Shown piece by piece: positions 50,676 to 58,647 of a stretch of 64,000 bases of DNA (position 1 is the stretch's first letter; every line of letters starts with the position of its first letter). The DNA is from RGIG3178 sp942492795. Lineage in GTDB: Bacteria; Bacillota; Clostridia; Christensenellales; QAND01. A program made the position numbers and the translations under genes. The notes beneath the pieces are model-generated. The model did no database searches. It was given only the letters and a program-made list of their open reading frames with translations, and was not told the origin of the DNA. Location: NCBI GenBank assembly GCA_942492795.1, contig OW818639.1:1116001-1180000 (forward strand). Direction: 5' to 3'.

Positions 50676-51386
50676 ATGAAATGCAGACGGTTCAGTACGT
50701 TGGTGTCCCTTGTTTGTTCCGCAGTACTTATCCTGCTTGGCATTTCGGCAAGGGCGCACATGGCCAACGCCATGAATATCCCCGGACGCACCGTCATCGT
50801 CGATGCCGGGCACGGGGGATTTGATCCGGGCGCTGTGGGGGCGCATGACACCAACGAAGCGGATATCAACCTAGACATCGCTTTTATGCTTCGCGCAGAG
50901 CTTGAAGCACGCGGCTACAGCGTGATCCTGACAAGGGAAAACAAAGACGCTCTGGGCGGAACAAAACAGGCGGATATGCAAAAGCGGCGGGAGATCATCC
51001 TGCAAAGCGGGGCCGACTATACCGTGAGCATCCATCTCAACGCCAATACAGATCGATCATGCTGCGGGCCGGTCGTATTGTATCACCCCGACAGCCAGCT
51101 TGGTAAACAACTGGCGGAAACGCTGCAGATGACGCTCAACCGGGATCTTCAGATAGAGCGGCCCCGCACCATCCAGCACGGCAGCTATTTCATTTTAAAC
51201 AGCGGAGCGATGCCGAGCGTCATCATCGAATGCGGATTTATCACCAACACGGCAGACGAAGCGAAGCTTGCATCCAAAGACTACCAACAGAGGGTAGCAA
51301 AGGCGATAGCGCAGGGGTTTGATGCGTTTGTCACGCGCAAAACGGATGCCGACAACGCGCTTTTGAATGCAAAAGACGGGAGATGA
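50676..51386 (+). CDS. cwlD: N-acetylmuramoyl-L-alanine amidase, CwlD-like
   Basis: The 236-residue protein has an N-terminal signal/anchor helix (about 8-30) and an Amidase_3 domain: 'VIVDAGHGGFDPGAVG' with the first zinc His (residue ~46), Glu in 'NEADINLDIA', 'SIHLNANTD' with the second His, and catalytic Glu in 'VIIECGFITN'. Length and lack of repeats match CwlD, which trims stem peptides to form muramic-delta-lactam in the spore cortex, so a sporulation role is likely but not certain. GGAGGGGATCGG precedes the ATG. Confidence 0.85.
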   Translation: MKCRRFSTLVSLVCSAVLILLGISARAHMANAMNIPGRTVIVDAGHGGFDPGAVGAHDTNEADINLDIAFMLRAELEARGYSVILTRENKDALGGTKQADMQKRREIILQSGADYTVSIHLNANTDRSCCGPVVLYHPDSQLGKQLAETLQMTLNRDLQIERPRTIQHGSYFILNSGAMPSVIIECGFITNTADEAKLASKDYQQRVAKAIAQGFDAFVTRKTDADNALLNAKDGR

Positions 51387-51390
51387 AGAA

Positions 51391-51819
51391 TTGAACGAAC
51401 AACCAGGCGCAATGTCGCATACACGACTGTCATCCTTGGCGCTTGCGTATGTCGGGGATGCGGTGTACGATCAATATGTGCGGACGGCACTGGTGAGGGA
51501 CTACCCCCAGCTCAACGCGCATGCGTTGCATATGAAGGCATCGCGCATCGTCTGTGCGGGCGGACAGGCGCGCACGCTGCTGGCGATCATGGATTTTTTA
51601 AGCGAAGAGGAACAGCAGATTTACAAGCGCGGCAGAAACGCCAATTCGTCGTCGGTGCCAAAGAACGCGGACGTCGTGGAATACCGCATCGCCACGGGTT
51701 TTGAAACGGTGCTCGGATACCTGCATTTAGCGGGCGATACGGAGCGCCTGAACGAAATATTGACCATGGCCCGGAATTTGGGCTGGAAGGAGAATGCAAA
51801 TGGCAAGGACAAGCCTTAA
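51391..51819 (+). CDS. mrnC: Mini-ribonuclease III MrnC
   Basis: Mini-III matures 23S rRNA by cleaving the double-stranded stem and, unlike RNase III, has no dsRNA-binding domain. The 142-residue protein has the RNase III catalytic elements 'LALAYVGDAVYDQYVR' (acidic Asp) and 'EEQQIYKRGRNANSSSVPKNADVVEYRIATGFETVLGYLHL' with the second acidic site. TTG 51391 follows GGGAG by eight bases and gives the usual length; an ATG at 51367 inside cwlD is also in frame. Order mrnC-thyX-rlmB-sigH matches other Clostridia. Confidence 0.93.
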   Translation: MNEQPGAMSHTRLSSLALAYVGDAVYDQYVRTALVRDYPQLNAHALHMKASRIVCAGGQARTLLAIMDFLSEEEQQIYKRGRNANSSSVPKNADVVEYRIATGFETVLGYLHLAGDTERLNEILTMARNLGWKENANGKDKP

Positions 51820-52537
51820 GGTAGCGCTTTTGGCCTGCACGCCCAATCCGCAGGAGATCGTCGCGATGAGCGCAAGGCTGTGCTATTCGGAATCGGACAT
51901 CTCGGATCTGCAAAAAGGCGTGGAGGAGAAGGATCAAAGCCGCTACATCAAGCGGCTGGTCGATATGGGTCATCTTTCGCCCATCGAACATTGCAGCTTC
52001 AGCTTCGGTATCGAGGGTGTATCCAGAGCGCTTTTGGCGCAGATCACAAGGCACCGCCTCGCGAGCTTTTCGGTGCAGAGCCAGCGCTATGTCTCCAAAG
52101 AACAGACAGAGGGATGCTTTGACTATATTCTGCCGCCCGCCATCGAAGCGCTGGGGGATGAGGCTGTCCGCGAGTTCGACGAGCAGATGATGACCATGCA
52201 GACGTGGTACAACAAATGGCATCAACGGCTCGGCACCGGGGAATCAAGCAACGAAGACGCGCGCTTTGTACTGCCAAACGCGTGCGAAACGCGCATGGTG
52301 GTCACCATGAACGCACGGGAGCTGCAGCATTTTTTCAATCTGCGCTGCTGTAACCGCGCACAGTGGGAAATCCGTGCGCTGGCATGGGAGATGCTCAAAC
52401 TCGCCGAACAAAAAGCGCCGGCGCTGTTTTCGGACGCGGGACCCGGCTGCATTGCAGGCCCATGTCCCGAGGGCAAGATGAGCTGCGGCAAGAGCGCTGC
52501 GGTCAAAAAGAAAAAAGAGGAACTTCAATGCCGATAG
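51800..52537 (+). CDS. thyX: Flavin-dependent thymidylate synthase ThyX
   Basis: ThyX methylates dUMP to dTMP with methylene-tetrahydrofolate, FAD and NADPH. The 245-residue protein has the ThyX motif RHRxxSxxxxSxR exactly (RHRLASFSVQSQR, residues 84-96). 'LPNACETRMVVTMNARELQHFFNLRCC' forms the active-site core. GGAAGGAG is eight bases before ATG 51800 and only two before ATG 51794, so the former is chosen. A Cys/Lys-rich C-terminal tail after residue 210 is common in clostridial forms. It overlaps mrnC and rlmB. Confidence 0.95.
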   Translation: MARTSLKVALLACTPNPQEIVAMSARLCYSESDISDLQKGVEEKDQSRYIKRLVDMGHLSPIEHCSFSFGIEGVSRALLAQITRHRLASFSVQSQRYVSKEQTEGCFDYILPPAIEALGDEAVREFDEQMMTMQTWYNKWHQRLGTGESSNEDARFVLPNACETRMVVTMNARELQHFFNLRCCNRAQWEIRALAWEMLKLAEQKAPALFSDAGPGCIAGPCPEGKMSCGKSAAVKKKKEELQCR

Positions 52538-53289
52538 ACAGGAATGAAGAAAGCGATATCGTATTTGGCATCAATCCGGTACGCGAAGTGCTTCGCGCCA
52601 ATTTGCCAATCGAGCGGGCGTTTGTGCACAAGCCTTCGGGCGGAGCGGCGGCCATACTAGCTCAGCTGCGCGAAAAGGGGATTCCCGTCATCGAGGTAAA
52701 CGAGGACAAGCTGCGGTTTTTATGCGGCGGAGCGTCGCCAAATCACCAGGGCATTGCCGTAAGAATCGCTGCCGCGCAATATGTGGAAGTGGACGAGCTT
52801 CTGCAGGTTGCGGCTTCGCGCAAAGAGGACCCGTTTTTGATCCTGTTGGACGGCCTTACAGACCCGCATAATTTCGGCGCCGTTTTGCGCAGTGCCGAAG
52901 CCATGGGCGTGCATGGCGTCATCATCCCGAAACGGCGCAGCGTGGGGCTTACGGCAACGGCGTTTCGCGCTTCCAGCGGCGCCGCCGCGCACATCGGCGT
53001 GTCGCAGGTGACCAATCTAGCACAGACGATGGACGACCTAAAACAAAAGGGCTTGTGGATCATTGGATCGGACGCTGCGTCGCCGGCCTGTGATAATAAG
53101 AACCTTTTGGGCGGCGTTGTCCTGTGCATCGGCAGCGAAGGCGAAGGCTTGGCGCGTTTGACACGCGAAAAATGCGACTTTTTGGTGGGCATCCCGTTGT
53201 CGGGCCAGATTCAGTCGCTCAACGCATCCTGTGCTGCGTCCATCCTGATCTATGAGGTCAACCGGCAAAGGCGGCAAGGGCGCAGTTAA
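52528..53289 (+). CDS. rlmB: 23S rRNA 2'-O-ribose methyltransferase RlmB (TrmH family)
   Basis: The 253-residue SPOUT methyltransferase has an N-terminal substrate-binding domain (about 1-80) and the knotted SPOUT domain with motifs 'LLDGLTDPHNFGAVLRSAEAMGVHGVI' (motif 1), 'VLCIGSEGEGL' (motif 2) and 'IPLSGQIQSLNASCAASILIYE' (motif 3). RlmB methylates a guanosine 2'-OH in 23S rRNA (G2251 in E. coli). AGAGGAACTTCA precedes ATG 52528, which overlaps thyX by ten bases. Position before sigH matches B. subtilis yacO. Confidence 0.93.
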   Translation: MPIDRNEESDIVFGINPVREVLRANLPIERAFVHKPSGGAAAILAQLREKGIPVIEVNEDKLRFLCGGASPNHQGIAVRIAAAQYVEVDELLQVAASRKEDPFLILLDGLTDPHNFGAVLRSAEAMGVHGVIIPKRRSVGLTATAFRASSGAAAHIGVSQVTNLAQTMDDLKQKGLWIIGSDAASPACDNKNLLGGVVLCIGSEGEGLARLTREKCDFLVGIPLSGQIQSLNASCAASILIYEVNRQRRQGRS

Positions 53290-53342
53290 AACCGCGCTTT
53301 TCGGATGATGCTTCGATTGCGACAAAGGGGGATAAAGCATAT

Positions 53343-53936
53343 ATGGCGGACTATGCGTCCATGACCGATGAGCAGCTGGCACTTCTGGCGGAAAGCGATG
53401 AGCGCGCGCAGGAGTATTTGCTGCAAAAATACAAGCCGCTGGTGCGGGTAAAAACGAGCGCGTATTTTTTAATGGGTGCGGACAAGGAAGATCTGGTGCA
53501 GGAAGGCATGCTGGGTCTCTTCAAGGCGATCCGCGATTTCAATGCGGAGAAATCCAGCTTTTATGCATTCGCCGAACTGTGTATCACAAGGCAGCTAATC
53601 TCTGCGGTAAAGGCTGCCACAAGGCAAAAGCATATGCCGCTGAACAACGCGCTGTCCCTGCAAAGCACGCTCCCCGAGTCGGAGCTTTCGCTCGAGCAGA
53701 TACTGACACCCCGTGAATCCAACGACCCGCAGGAAATACTGCTGCAGCGCCAGCAGATGGATACGATGCGCGAAGCGATGCAATCCATGCTGAGCGATCT
53801 TGAGAAGGAGGTGCTGCGTCTTTATCTGTCTGGCATGACATATCAGCAGATCGCAAACACGCTCAAACGCAGCGAAAAGAGTGTGGATAATGCCCTCCAG
53901 CGCGTAAAGACCAAGCTGGAAGATTTTCTGCATTGA
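53343..53936 (+). CDS. sigH: RNA polymerase sigma factor SigH (Spo0H type)
   Basis: SigH is the transition-phase sigma factor that begins sporulation and competence in Firmicutes. The 197-residue protein has region 2 ('DKEDLVQEGMLGLFKAIRDFNAEKSSFYAFAELCITRQL') and region 4 ('LEKEVLRLYLSGMTYQQIANTLKRSEKSVDNALQRVK'), with no region 3, as in Spo0H. Its place after rlmB and before the translation genes is the conserved sigH position. Together with cwlD it points to a sporulating lineage. AAAGGGGGATAAAGCATAT precedes the ATG. Confidence 0.94.
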   Translation: MADYASMTDEQLALLAESDERAQEYLLQKYKPLVRVKTSAYFLMGADKEDLVQEGMLGLFKAIRDFNAEKSSFYAFAELCITRQLISAVKAATRQKHMPLNNALSLQSTLPESELSLEQILTPRESNDPQEILLQRQQMDTMREAMQSMLSDLEKEVLRLYLSGMTYQQIANTLKRSEKSVDNALQRVKTKLEDFLH

Positions 53937-53948
53937 AAGGCTTTTTCG

Positions 53949-53977
53949 TTGACAAACATTGGGGGTTGCATTAGAAT
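53949..53977 (+). promoter_or_regulatory. SigA promoter of tRNA-Gly-tuf
   Basis: TTGACA (53949-53954) and TAGAAT (53972-53977) are 17 bases apart. Transcription would start about 18 bases before the tRNA, so tRNA and tuf likely share a transcript. Confidence 0.85.
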
Positions 53978-54001
53978 AGGCTAGGCGTGTTTGAACGTCA
54001 C

Positions 54002-54075
54002 GCGGGTGTAGCTCAGTGGCAGAGCGTCGGCTTCCCAAGCCGGTTATGTGGGTTCGATTCCCATCACCCGCTCCA
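54002..54075 (+). tRNA. tRNA-Gly (anticodon CCC)
   Basis: The acceptor arms GCGGGTG and CACCCGC pair fully, followed by T and an encoded CCA (54073-54075). The D arm GCTC...GAGC, the anticodon stem TCGGC/GCCGG with loop TTCCCAA (anticodon CCC, for GGG codons), and the T arm with TTCGATT are all in place. It is 36 bases upstream of tuf with no terminator between. Confidence 0.95.
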
Positions 54076-54111
54076 AGAATACAAAGTTAAACCCAGCAGG
54101 AGGAACAGACG

Positions 54112-55326
54112 ATGGCAAAGGCAAAATTTGAGCGCAACAAGCCGCACGTGAATATTGGGACGATCGGTCATGTCGACCACGGCAAGACGACACTGACGGC
54201 GGCAATCACGATGGTGCAGGCCAAGCAGGGCTATGCGCAGGCGACGCGATACGACGAGATCGATAAAGCGCCGGAAGAGAAAGAGCGCGGCATCACGATC
54301 AACACGGCACACGTGGAATACGAGACGCCGACGCGCCACTATGCGCACGTCGACTGCCCGGGACATGCCGACTATGTCAAGAACATGATCACAGGCGCAG
54401 CGCAGATGGACGGCGCGATCCTGGTGGTATCCGCAGCGGACGGCCCGATGCCGCAAACGCGCGAGCATATCCTGCTTGCCCGTCAGGTCGGCGTGCCGTA
54501 CATCGTGGTATACATGAACAAAGTGGATATGGTGGACGACGAGGAACTATTGGAACTGGTCGAGATGGAGATCCGCGATCTGCTCTCATCCTACGAGTTC
54601 CCGGGCGACGATATCCCGGTTATCCGCGGATCGGCGCTCAAGGCGCTTGAAGCGGTACAGGTGGCGGGTGTGGATGTCAAGACAGATCCGTGGTGCAAAT
54701 CCATCCACGAATTGATGAATGCGGTCGACACCTATATCCCGACACCGGAGCGCGAGAGCGACAAACCGTTCTTGATGCCGGTGGAAGACGTATTCACCAT
54801 CACCGGACGCGGCACGGTAGCCACGGGCCGCGTAGACCGCGGAACGGTCAAGGTGCAGGATACGGTGGAGATCGTGGGCTTGACGACCGAGAAGCGTTCG
54901 GTTGTAGTCACGGGTGTTGAAATGTTCCGCAAGCTGTTGGATCAGGCGATCGCGGGCGACAACATCGGATTGCTGCTGCGCGGCGTGCAGCGCGCGGACA
55001 TCGAGCGCGGGCAGGTGCTGGCGAAACCGGGCACCATCAAACCGCACACGCACTTCATGAGCCGCGTGTACGTATTGAAAAAGGAAGAGGGCGGCCGACA
55101 TACGCCGTTCTTCAACGGATACCGTCCGCAGTTTTTCTTTAGGACGACGGACGTAACGGGCGTCATCAACCTGGGCGAAGGCGTTGAGATGGTCATGCCG
55201 GGCGACAACGTCGACATGGAGATCAACCTGATCACCCCGATCGCGATCGAGGAAGGCTTGCACTTCGCGATCCGTGAAGGCGGCCGTACGGTCGGCGCGG
55301 GCGTTGTCAGCGCGGTCAAAGAATAA
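54112..55326 (+). CDS. tuf: Translation elongation factor Tu
   Basis: EF-Tu delivers aminoacyl-tRNA to the ribosome. The 404-residue GTPase has G1 GHVDHGKT (19-26), the effector region RGITINTAHVEYET, G3 DCPGH at about 81-85, and G4 NKVD. Domains 2 and 3 are complete, ending in 'REGGRTVGAGVVSAV'. AGGAGGAACAGACG precedes the ATG. Base and codon use look strongly biased, as in highly expressed genes. In many Firmicutes tuf lies in the str operon; here it stands with a tRNA after sigH, so it may be one of two copies. Confidence 0.98.
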   Translation: MAKAKFERNKPHVNIGTIGHVDHGKTTLTAAITMVQAKQGYAQATRYDEIDKAPEEKERGITINTAHVEYETPTRHYAHVDCPGHADYVKNMITGAAQMDGAILVVSAADGPMPQTREHILLARQVGVPYIVVYMNKVDMVDDEELLELVEMEIRDLLSSYEFPGDDIPVIRGSALKALEAVQVAGVDVKTDPWCKSIHELMNAVDTYIPTPERESDKPFLMPVEDVFTITGRGTVATGRVDRGTVKVQDTVEIVGLTTEKRSVVVTGVEMFRKLLDQAIAGDNIGLLLRGVQRADIERGQVLAKPGTIKPHTHFMSRVYVLKKEEGGRHTPFFNGYRPQFFFRTTDVTGVINLGEGVEMVMPGDNVDMEINLITPIAIEEGLHFAIREGGRTVGAGVVSAVKE

Positions 55327-55348
55327 AAAAACCATCCGGAAATACAGC

Positions 55349-55377
55349 AAAAGGCACGGGAAACCGTGCCTTTTTTA
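55349..55377 (+). terminator. Intrinsic terminator after tuf
   Basis: AAAAGGCACGG pairs with CCGTGCCTTTT around a GAAA loop, followed by more T. Strong terminator 22 bases after the tuf stop. Confidence 0.93.
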
Positions 55378-55451
55378 TCTTGCGATGCCAAGTCATGAAG
55401 ATAGCCGCTGCGGCGGGGATCGCTGAAGGGCTTTTTCTAAATGGTTTATAT

Positions 55452-55831
55452 CAGGACATAGGGCGGAGCCCATCATTATTGGGTGGGCGGGTGGGATGTT
55501 CAAACTACTGTACCTAACTTATTGTCGCTCTTTCTTTTTGCCAAGGGGCCGGGGCGACTTCCGATTTTCTCCCCAGGCCCCTTGGCGATCCCCTCCCCCT
55601 CTTAAAACGGCCACTGCGTGGTGCGGTTGTTTGCAGGAACGGTCACCCGTTCCTGCCTGTTGATTTAGAGGCACAATTCTTTCTGCGATAACGTGCCACC
55701 AACATTAGATGTTCAAGGGACAAGGCCCCTTCATTATTGCGTGGTGAGCGGGTTAAGATAAACTTCCCAGAAGGGAAACAGCCTCGCTTTTTCTTTGCCA
55801 AGGGGTCGGGGAGACTTCCGACTATCTCCCC
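55452..55831. repeat. Degenerate direct repeats with embedded hairpins
   Basis: Two related ~115-base segments (about 55452-55575 and 55716-55831) share CATTATTG.GTGG, a C/T-rich TCGC..TTTCTTT and GCCAAGGGG.CGGGG.GACTTCCGA...TCTCCCC. In the first, GCCAAGGGGCC (55540-55550) and GGCCCCTTGGC (55576-55586) form a perfect 11-base-pair stem. Between the copies, GCAGGAACGG-TCAC-CCGTTCCTGC (55633-55656) is another perfect hairpin. No credible gene is present in 55378-56100. Confidence 0.65.
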
Positions 55832-55928
55832 TTGAAACGGACCTGTTTTGATTTCCCCAAAAAGGGTTGCAGCCTAATAACCAATATAAATCGTATCAAG
55901 CGTAACGCGGTTGAAACATATCAGAATC

Positions 55929-55957
55929 AGGAGAGCGATAAAACCGCTCTCCTTTTC
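55929..55957 (+). terminator. Hairpin with T-run upstream of DUF3810 gene
   Basis: AGGAGAGCG (55929-55937) pairs with CGCTCTCCT (55945-55953) around a seven-base loop and is followed by TTT. It lies 20 bases before the promoter at 55976 and may block read-through from the repeat region. Confidence 0.7.
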
Positions 55958-55975
55958 GTTTGCTGTTATTCCCAT

Positions 55976-56004
55976 TTGACCGGACGCCGCGGAATATATA
56001 CAAT
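55976..56004 (+). promoter_or_regulatory. SigA-type promoter of DUF3810 gene
   Basis: TTGACC (55976-55981) and TACAAT (55999-56004) are 17 bases apart, about 100 bases upstream of the start codon. Confidence 0.75.
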
Positions 56005-56103
56005 AATAAGGGCAGCAAGCAGGCGTTCTTTAAACGGAAAGGTCGTTGCTGCTTTGGCGACTTTGCTATCGTTTGCAGATAAACCGACAAGGGGGTGGGC
56101 GGC

Positions 56104-57225
56104 ATGACGGACAAACCGTTGAGCGCAAAAGTTATTTTGCGAAAGATGTTATGGCTGTTGCCTGCGCTTTTTTTCTGCGTGCTCTCAACGCTCGCTTTTA
56201 GTTATCCGCAGGTGATAGAAACCGTCTATTCGCGCGCCATATACCCCTATATCATGCGGCCTGTATCGGGGATCACGGGCGTGCTGCCGTTCTCATTGGG
56301 AGAATTGCTGCTCTATGCCTTCATGCTGTTCCTGTTGCTGTTTGTGGTAAAAACCGCGGTCGATACGTATCGGGCCAAAAAAGGCTGGTGGCAGGTGCTT
56401 GTACGCCGTGCCTTGACGACGGCTGTCATTGCGTCCACGCTGTATGCGGCGTTTGTCGGCTTGTTCAGCCTCAACTACGCGCGGCTGCCGTTGGCTCAAA
56501 CGTTCGATCTGGATGTTGCGCCGGCGAGTATAGAGGAATTGCAGTCGACTGCTAGAAGGCTTGTGGAGAAAGCCAACGCACTGCGTGCGCAGATCAAAGC
56601 GGAACAAGGCGATATGCGATCGGATTACGCGAGCAGGATGGCGATACTGAAGTCTGTTCCCTCCTATTACGATGGATTTGCGTTGATGACGGGAATGGAC
56701 TTTTTGGGTGGCGGTTACGGGCCGGTGAAACCCGTATTGTATTCGACGGGGCTCAGCTACGCGTATATCGAAGGGGTATATTTTCCGTTTACCGGGGAGG
56801 CAAACATCAACATGAAGGCTCCGATGCTGTTGTTTGCGGCTTCCGCACTGCACGAAGCAGCGCACCAGCGCGGCTTTGCGCGGGAGGACGAAGCGAACTT
56901 TTTGGCCTACTATGTCGGATCCTATGCGGATGACATAACTGTGCGGTATTCGACTGCCGTGCTTGCGATGACGCATGTGCTAAATGCGCTGCACGACGCA
57001 GACGGCGAAGCGTATGCGAAGCTGGATGCGATGATAAGCGTTGATGTCAGGCATGATGTGAATGACAGCAACCGTTTCTGGAAGCAATACCAGGGATCGG
57101 TCAGCGAAGCGTCGGCAAAGGTAACCGACGGTTACCTCAAGGCGAACAGCCAGCAGGATGGCATCAAGAGTTACGGGCGCATGGTGGATCTGATGATCGG
57201 GCTTTACAGGCAAGGCGGAATTTAA
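56104..57225 (+). CDS. DUF3810 family membrane protein with HExxH-like motif
   Basis: The 373-residue protein has three N-terminal membrane helices (about 12-35, 60-85, 105-130) and a soluble domain with 'ASALHEAAHQRGFAREDEANFLAYYVG' (around residue 260). HEAAH is a gluzincin-like metal motif, with a downstream E-x-x-A-N-F typical of DUF3810. A membrane-bound zinc peptidase is likely; substrates are unknown. GGGGG at 56090-56094 lies nine bases before ATG 56104 and touches GTG 56095, so the ATG is preferred. It has its own promoter and terminator. Confidence 0.83.
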   Translation: MTDKPLSAKVILRKMLWLLPALFFCVLSTLAFSYPQVIETVYSRAIYPYIMRPVSGITGVLPFSLGELLLYAFMLFLLLFVVKTAVDTYRAKKGWWQVLVRRALTTAVIASTLYAAFVGLFSLNYARLPLAQTFDLDVAPASIEELQSTARRLVEKANALRAQIKAEQGDMRSDYASRMAILKSVPSYYDGFALMTGMDFLGGGYGPVKPVLYSTGLSYAYIEGVYFPFTGEANINMKAPMLLFAASALHEAAHQRGFAREDEANFLAYYVGSYADDITVRYSTAVLAMTHVLNALHDADGEAYAKLDAMISVDVRHDVNDSNRFWKQYQGSVSEASAKVTDGYLKANSQQDGIKSYGRMVDLMIGLYRQGGI

Positions 57226-57244
57226 GGTATCGGATCGATTTTGC

Positions 57245-57271
57245 AAAAAGCATGAAACCATGCTTTTTTTT
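57245..57271 (+). terminator. Intrinsic terminator after DUF3810 gene
   Basis: AAAAAGCATG pairs with CATGCTTTTT around AAAC, followed by T. It lies 20 bases after the stop. Confidence 0.9.
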
Positions 57272-57351
57272 GCATTGTGGTTACAACAAACTTATGTTTA
57301 TGGCACGCTTGACCGGGCATCGCAAAAAGGGCTGTGAACTGACTTGAAAAA

Positions 57352-57380
57352 TTGTGAAACCGTTCTAAAAGTGATACAAT
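57352..57380 (+). promoter_or_regulatory. SigA-type promoter of aldo/keto reductase gene, with possible Rex site
   Basis: TTGTGA (57352-57357) and TACAAT (57375-57380) are 17 bases apart. The -35 overlaps TTGTGAAACCGTTCTAAA, whose left half equals the Rex operator half TTGTGAAA and whose right half is a partial match to TTTCACAA. Confidence 0.65.
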
Positions 57381-57417
57381 ATAAGAAATAAATTGTATCG
57401 AAAAGGGAGTGACAACA

Positions 57418-58278
57418 ATGGCGAAATGGCCTGAAGTGACATTGTCCAACGGTGTGAAGATGCCGCAGCTGGGACTGGGCGTCATGCGCAACCGGGAGGG
57501 GCAGGAGGCGATGGATGCCGTGATCAAAGCGGCGGTCGACGCCGGATGCCGTGCCTTTGATGAAGCGGCGCTGTACGGAAACGAAATGGAATTCGGTATC
57601 GCCCTACACAAAACAGGGCTCAAACGCGAGGAAGTGTTCATCACCACCAAACTGCGCAATTCGCAGCAGCAGTACGATGATGCGCTGCGCGCGTTTGATC
57701 TGAGTCTGGAAAACCTCGGTACGGATTACGTGGATTTGTATCTGATCCACTGGCCGGTGCCGATGTACGGCAAATACACCGAGGCATGGAAGGCGCTGGA
57801 GAAGATTTACAAAGACGGCAGGGCGAAAGCCATCGGCGTATCCAATTTCTTCAACCACCATCTGGAGGCGATTTTCGCAATGTGCGAAGTCAAGCCGATG
57901 GTCAACCAGATCCAGCTGCACCCGTACTGCGTGACGGAAGAAGTGGTTTCGTTTTGCCGGAAGAACGGCATCGTATTGGAGGGTTACAGTCCTCTCGGCG
58001 GCGGAATGATCACCGCGGAGCTGTTTGAAGAACCCGCTATCGTTAATCCGGCAAAGAAATACGGAAAACTGCCCGCACAGGTCATCCTTCGCTGGAGTTT
58101 GCAGCGCGGATTTGTGACCATCCCGGGATCCACCAAGCCGGAGCGCGTCCGCCAGAACTTCGATGTGCTCGATTTTGAGCTGACGGAAGAAGAAATGGCA
58201 CAGATCGCCAAACTCAATACCGGCAAGACCACCCGCGGAGAAGCGTACAATCCCGATCTGAACAACCGCCTGTCCTGA
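57418..58278 (+). CDS. Aldo/keto reductase
   Basis: The 286-residue TIM-barrel protein reduces aldehydes or ketones with NAD(P)H. The AKR tetrad is visible: Asp and Tyr in 'FDEAALYGNE' (the common D-T-A is D-E-A here), Lys in 'FITTKLRNSQ', and His in 'YLIHWPVPMYG'. 'RAKAIGVSNFFNHHLE', 'MVNQIQLHPY' and the cofactor-binding 'IPGSTKPERVRQNFDVLDFEL' are standard. The closest families are the 2,5-didehydrogluconate/xylose reductase-like AKRs; the substrate is unknown. AAAGGGAGTGACAACA precedes ATG 57418. Confidence 0.92.
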   Translation: MAKWPEVTLSNGVKMPQLGLGVMRNREGQEAMDAVIKAAVDAGCRAFDEAALYGNEMEFGIALHKTGLKREEVFITTKLRNSQQQYDDALRAFDLSLENLGTDYVDLYLIHWPVPMYGKYTEAWKALEKIYKDGRAKAIGVSNFFNHHLEAIFAMCEVKPMVNQIQLHPYCVTEEVVSFCRKNGIVLEGYSPLGGGMITAELFEEPAIVNPAKKYGKLPAQVILRWSLQRGFVTIPGSTKPERVRQNFDVLDFELTEEEMAQIAKLNTGKTTRGEAYNPDLNNRLS

Positions 58279-58518
58279 ATCGAAACACCATAGAAAGCAA
58301 GGATTGAAAAATGCCCCTTGTCTATCGGTTCAGCGGACGAGGGGTACTTTTGTTTTTGCCAAAGCACGGGCAAAGGGAACTGCTGCAGATCGTATCATTT
58401 GCCTTCTTTGATTTGCAAACCGTGCAATCGATGGTATAATATAAGAAATATATTATAAATATGAGAAGCGGTGAAATTCCGGCATAGCTGCACCGCTCTT
58501 GCCGGGTGCCGTTCTATC

Positions 58519-58547
58519 TTGACATATGCGTATAATATCCATAGAAT
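58519..58547 (+). promoter_or_regulatory. SigA-type promoter of MFS gene
   Basis: TTGACA (58519-58524) and TAGAAT (58542-58547) have a 17-base spacer, about 100 bases before the MFS start codon. A second candidate, TTGCAA with TATAAT, lies near 58410-58440. Confidence 0.75.
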
Positions 58548-58647
58548 TGATACTACATTAACAAGATCACATTGTATGGATGGCCGTTTGAAGCGGCTGT
58601 TTTCTTTGATGGCACCGGGCTTGTTTGGCTGGTCGGGGAGGAATGGA

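Noticed and set aside
52363..52527. Extended N-terminus of RlmB inside thyX
   Set aside because: Translation of thyX in another frame; ATG 52528 has a ribosome-binding site and gives the usual length.
55832..56107. 91-codon frame before the DUF3810 gene
   Set aside because: It runs through a terminator hairpin and a promoter; no ribosome-binding site.
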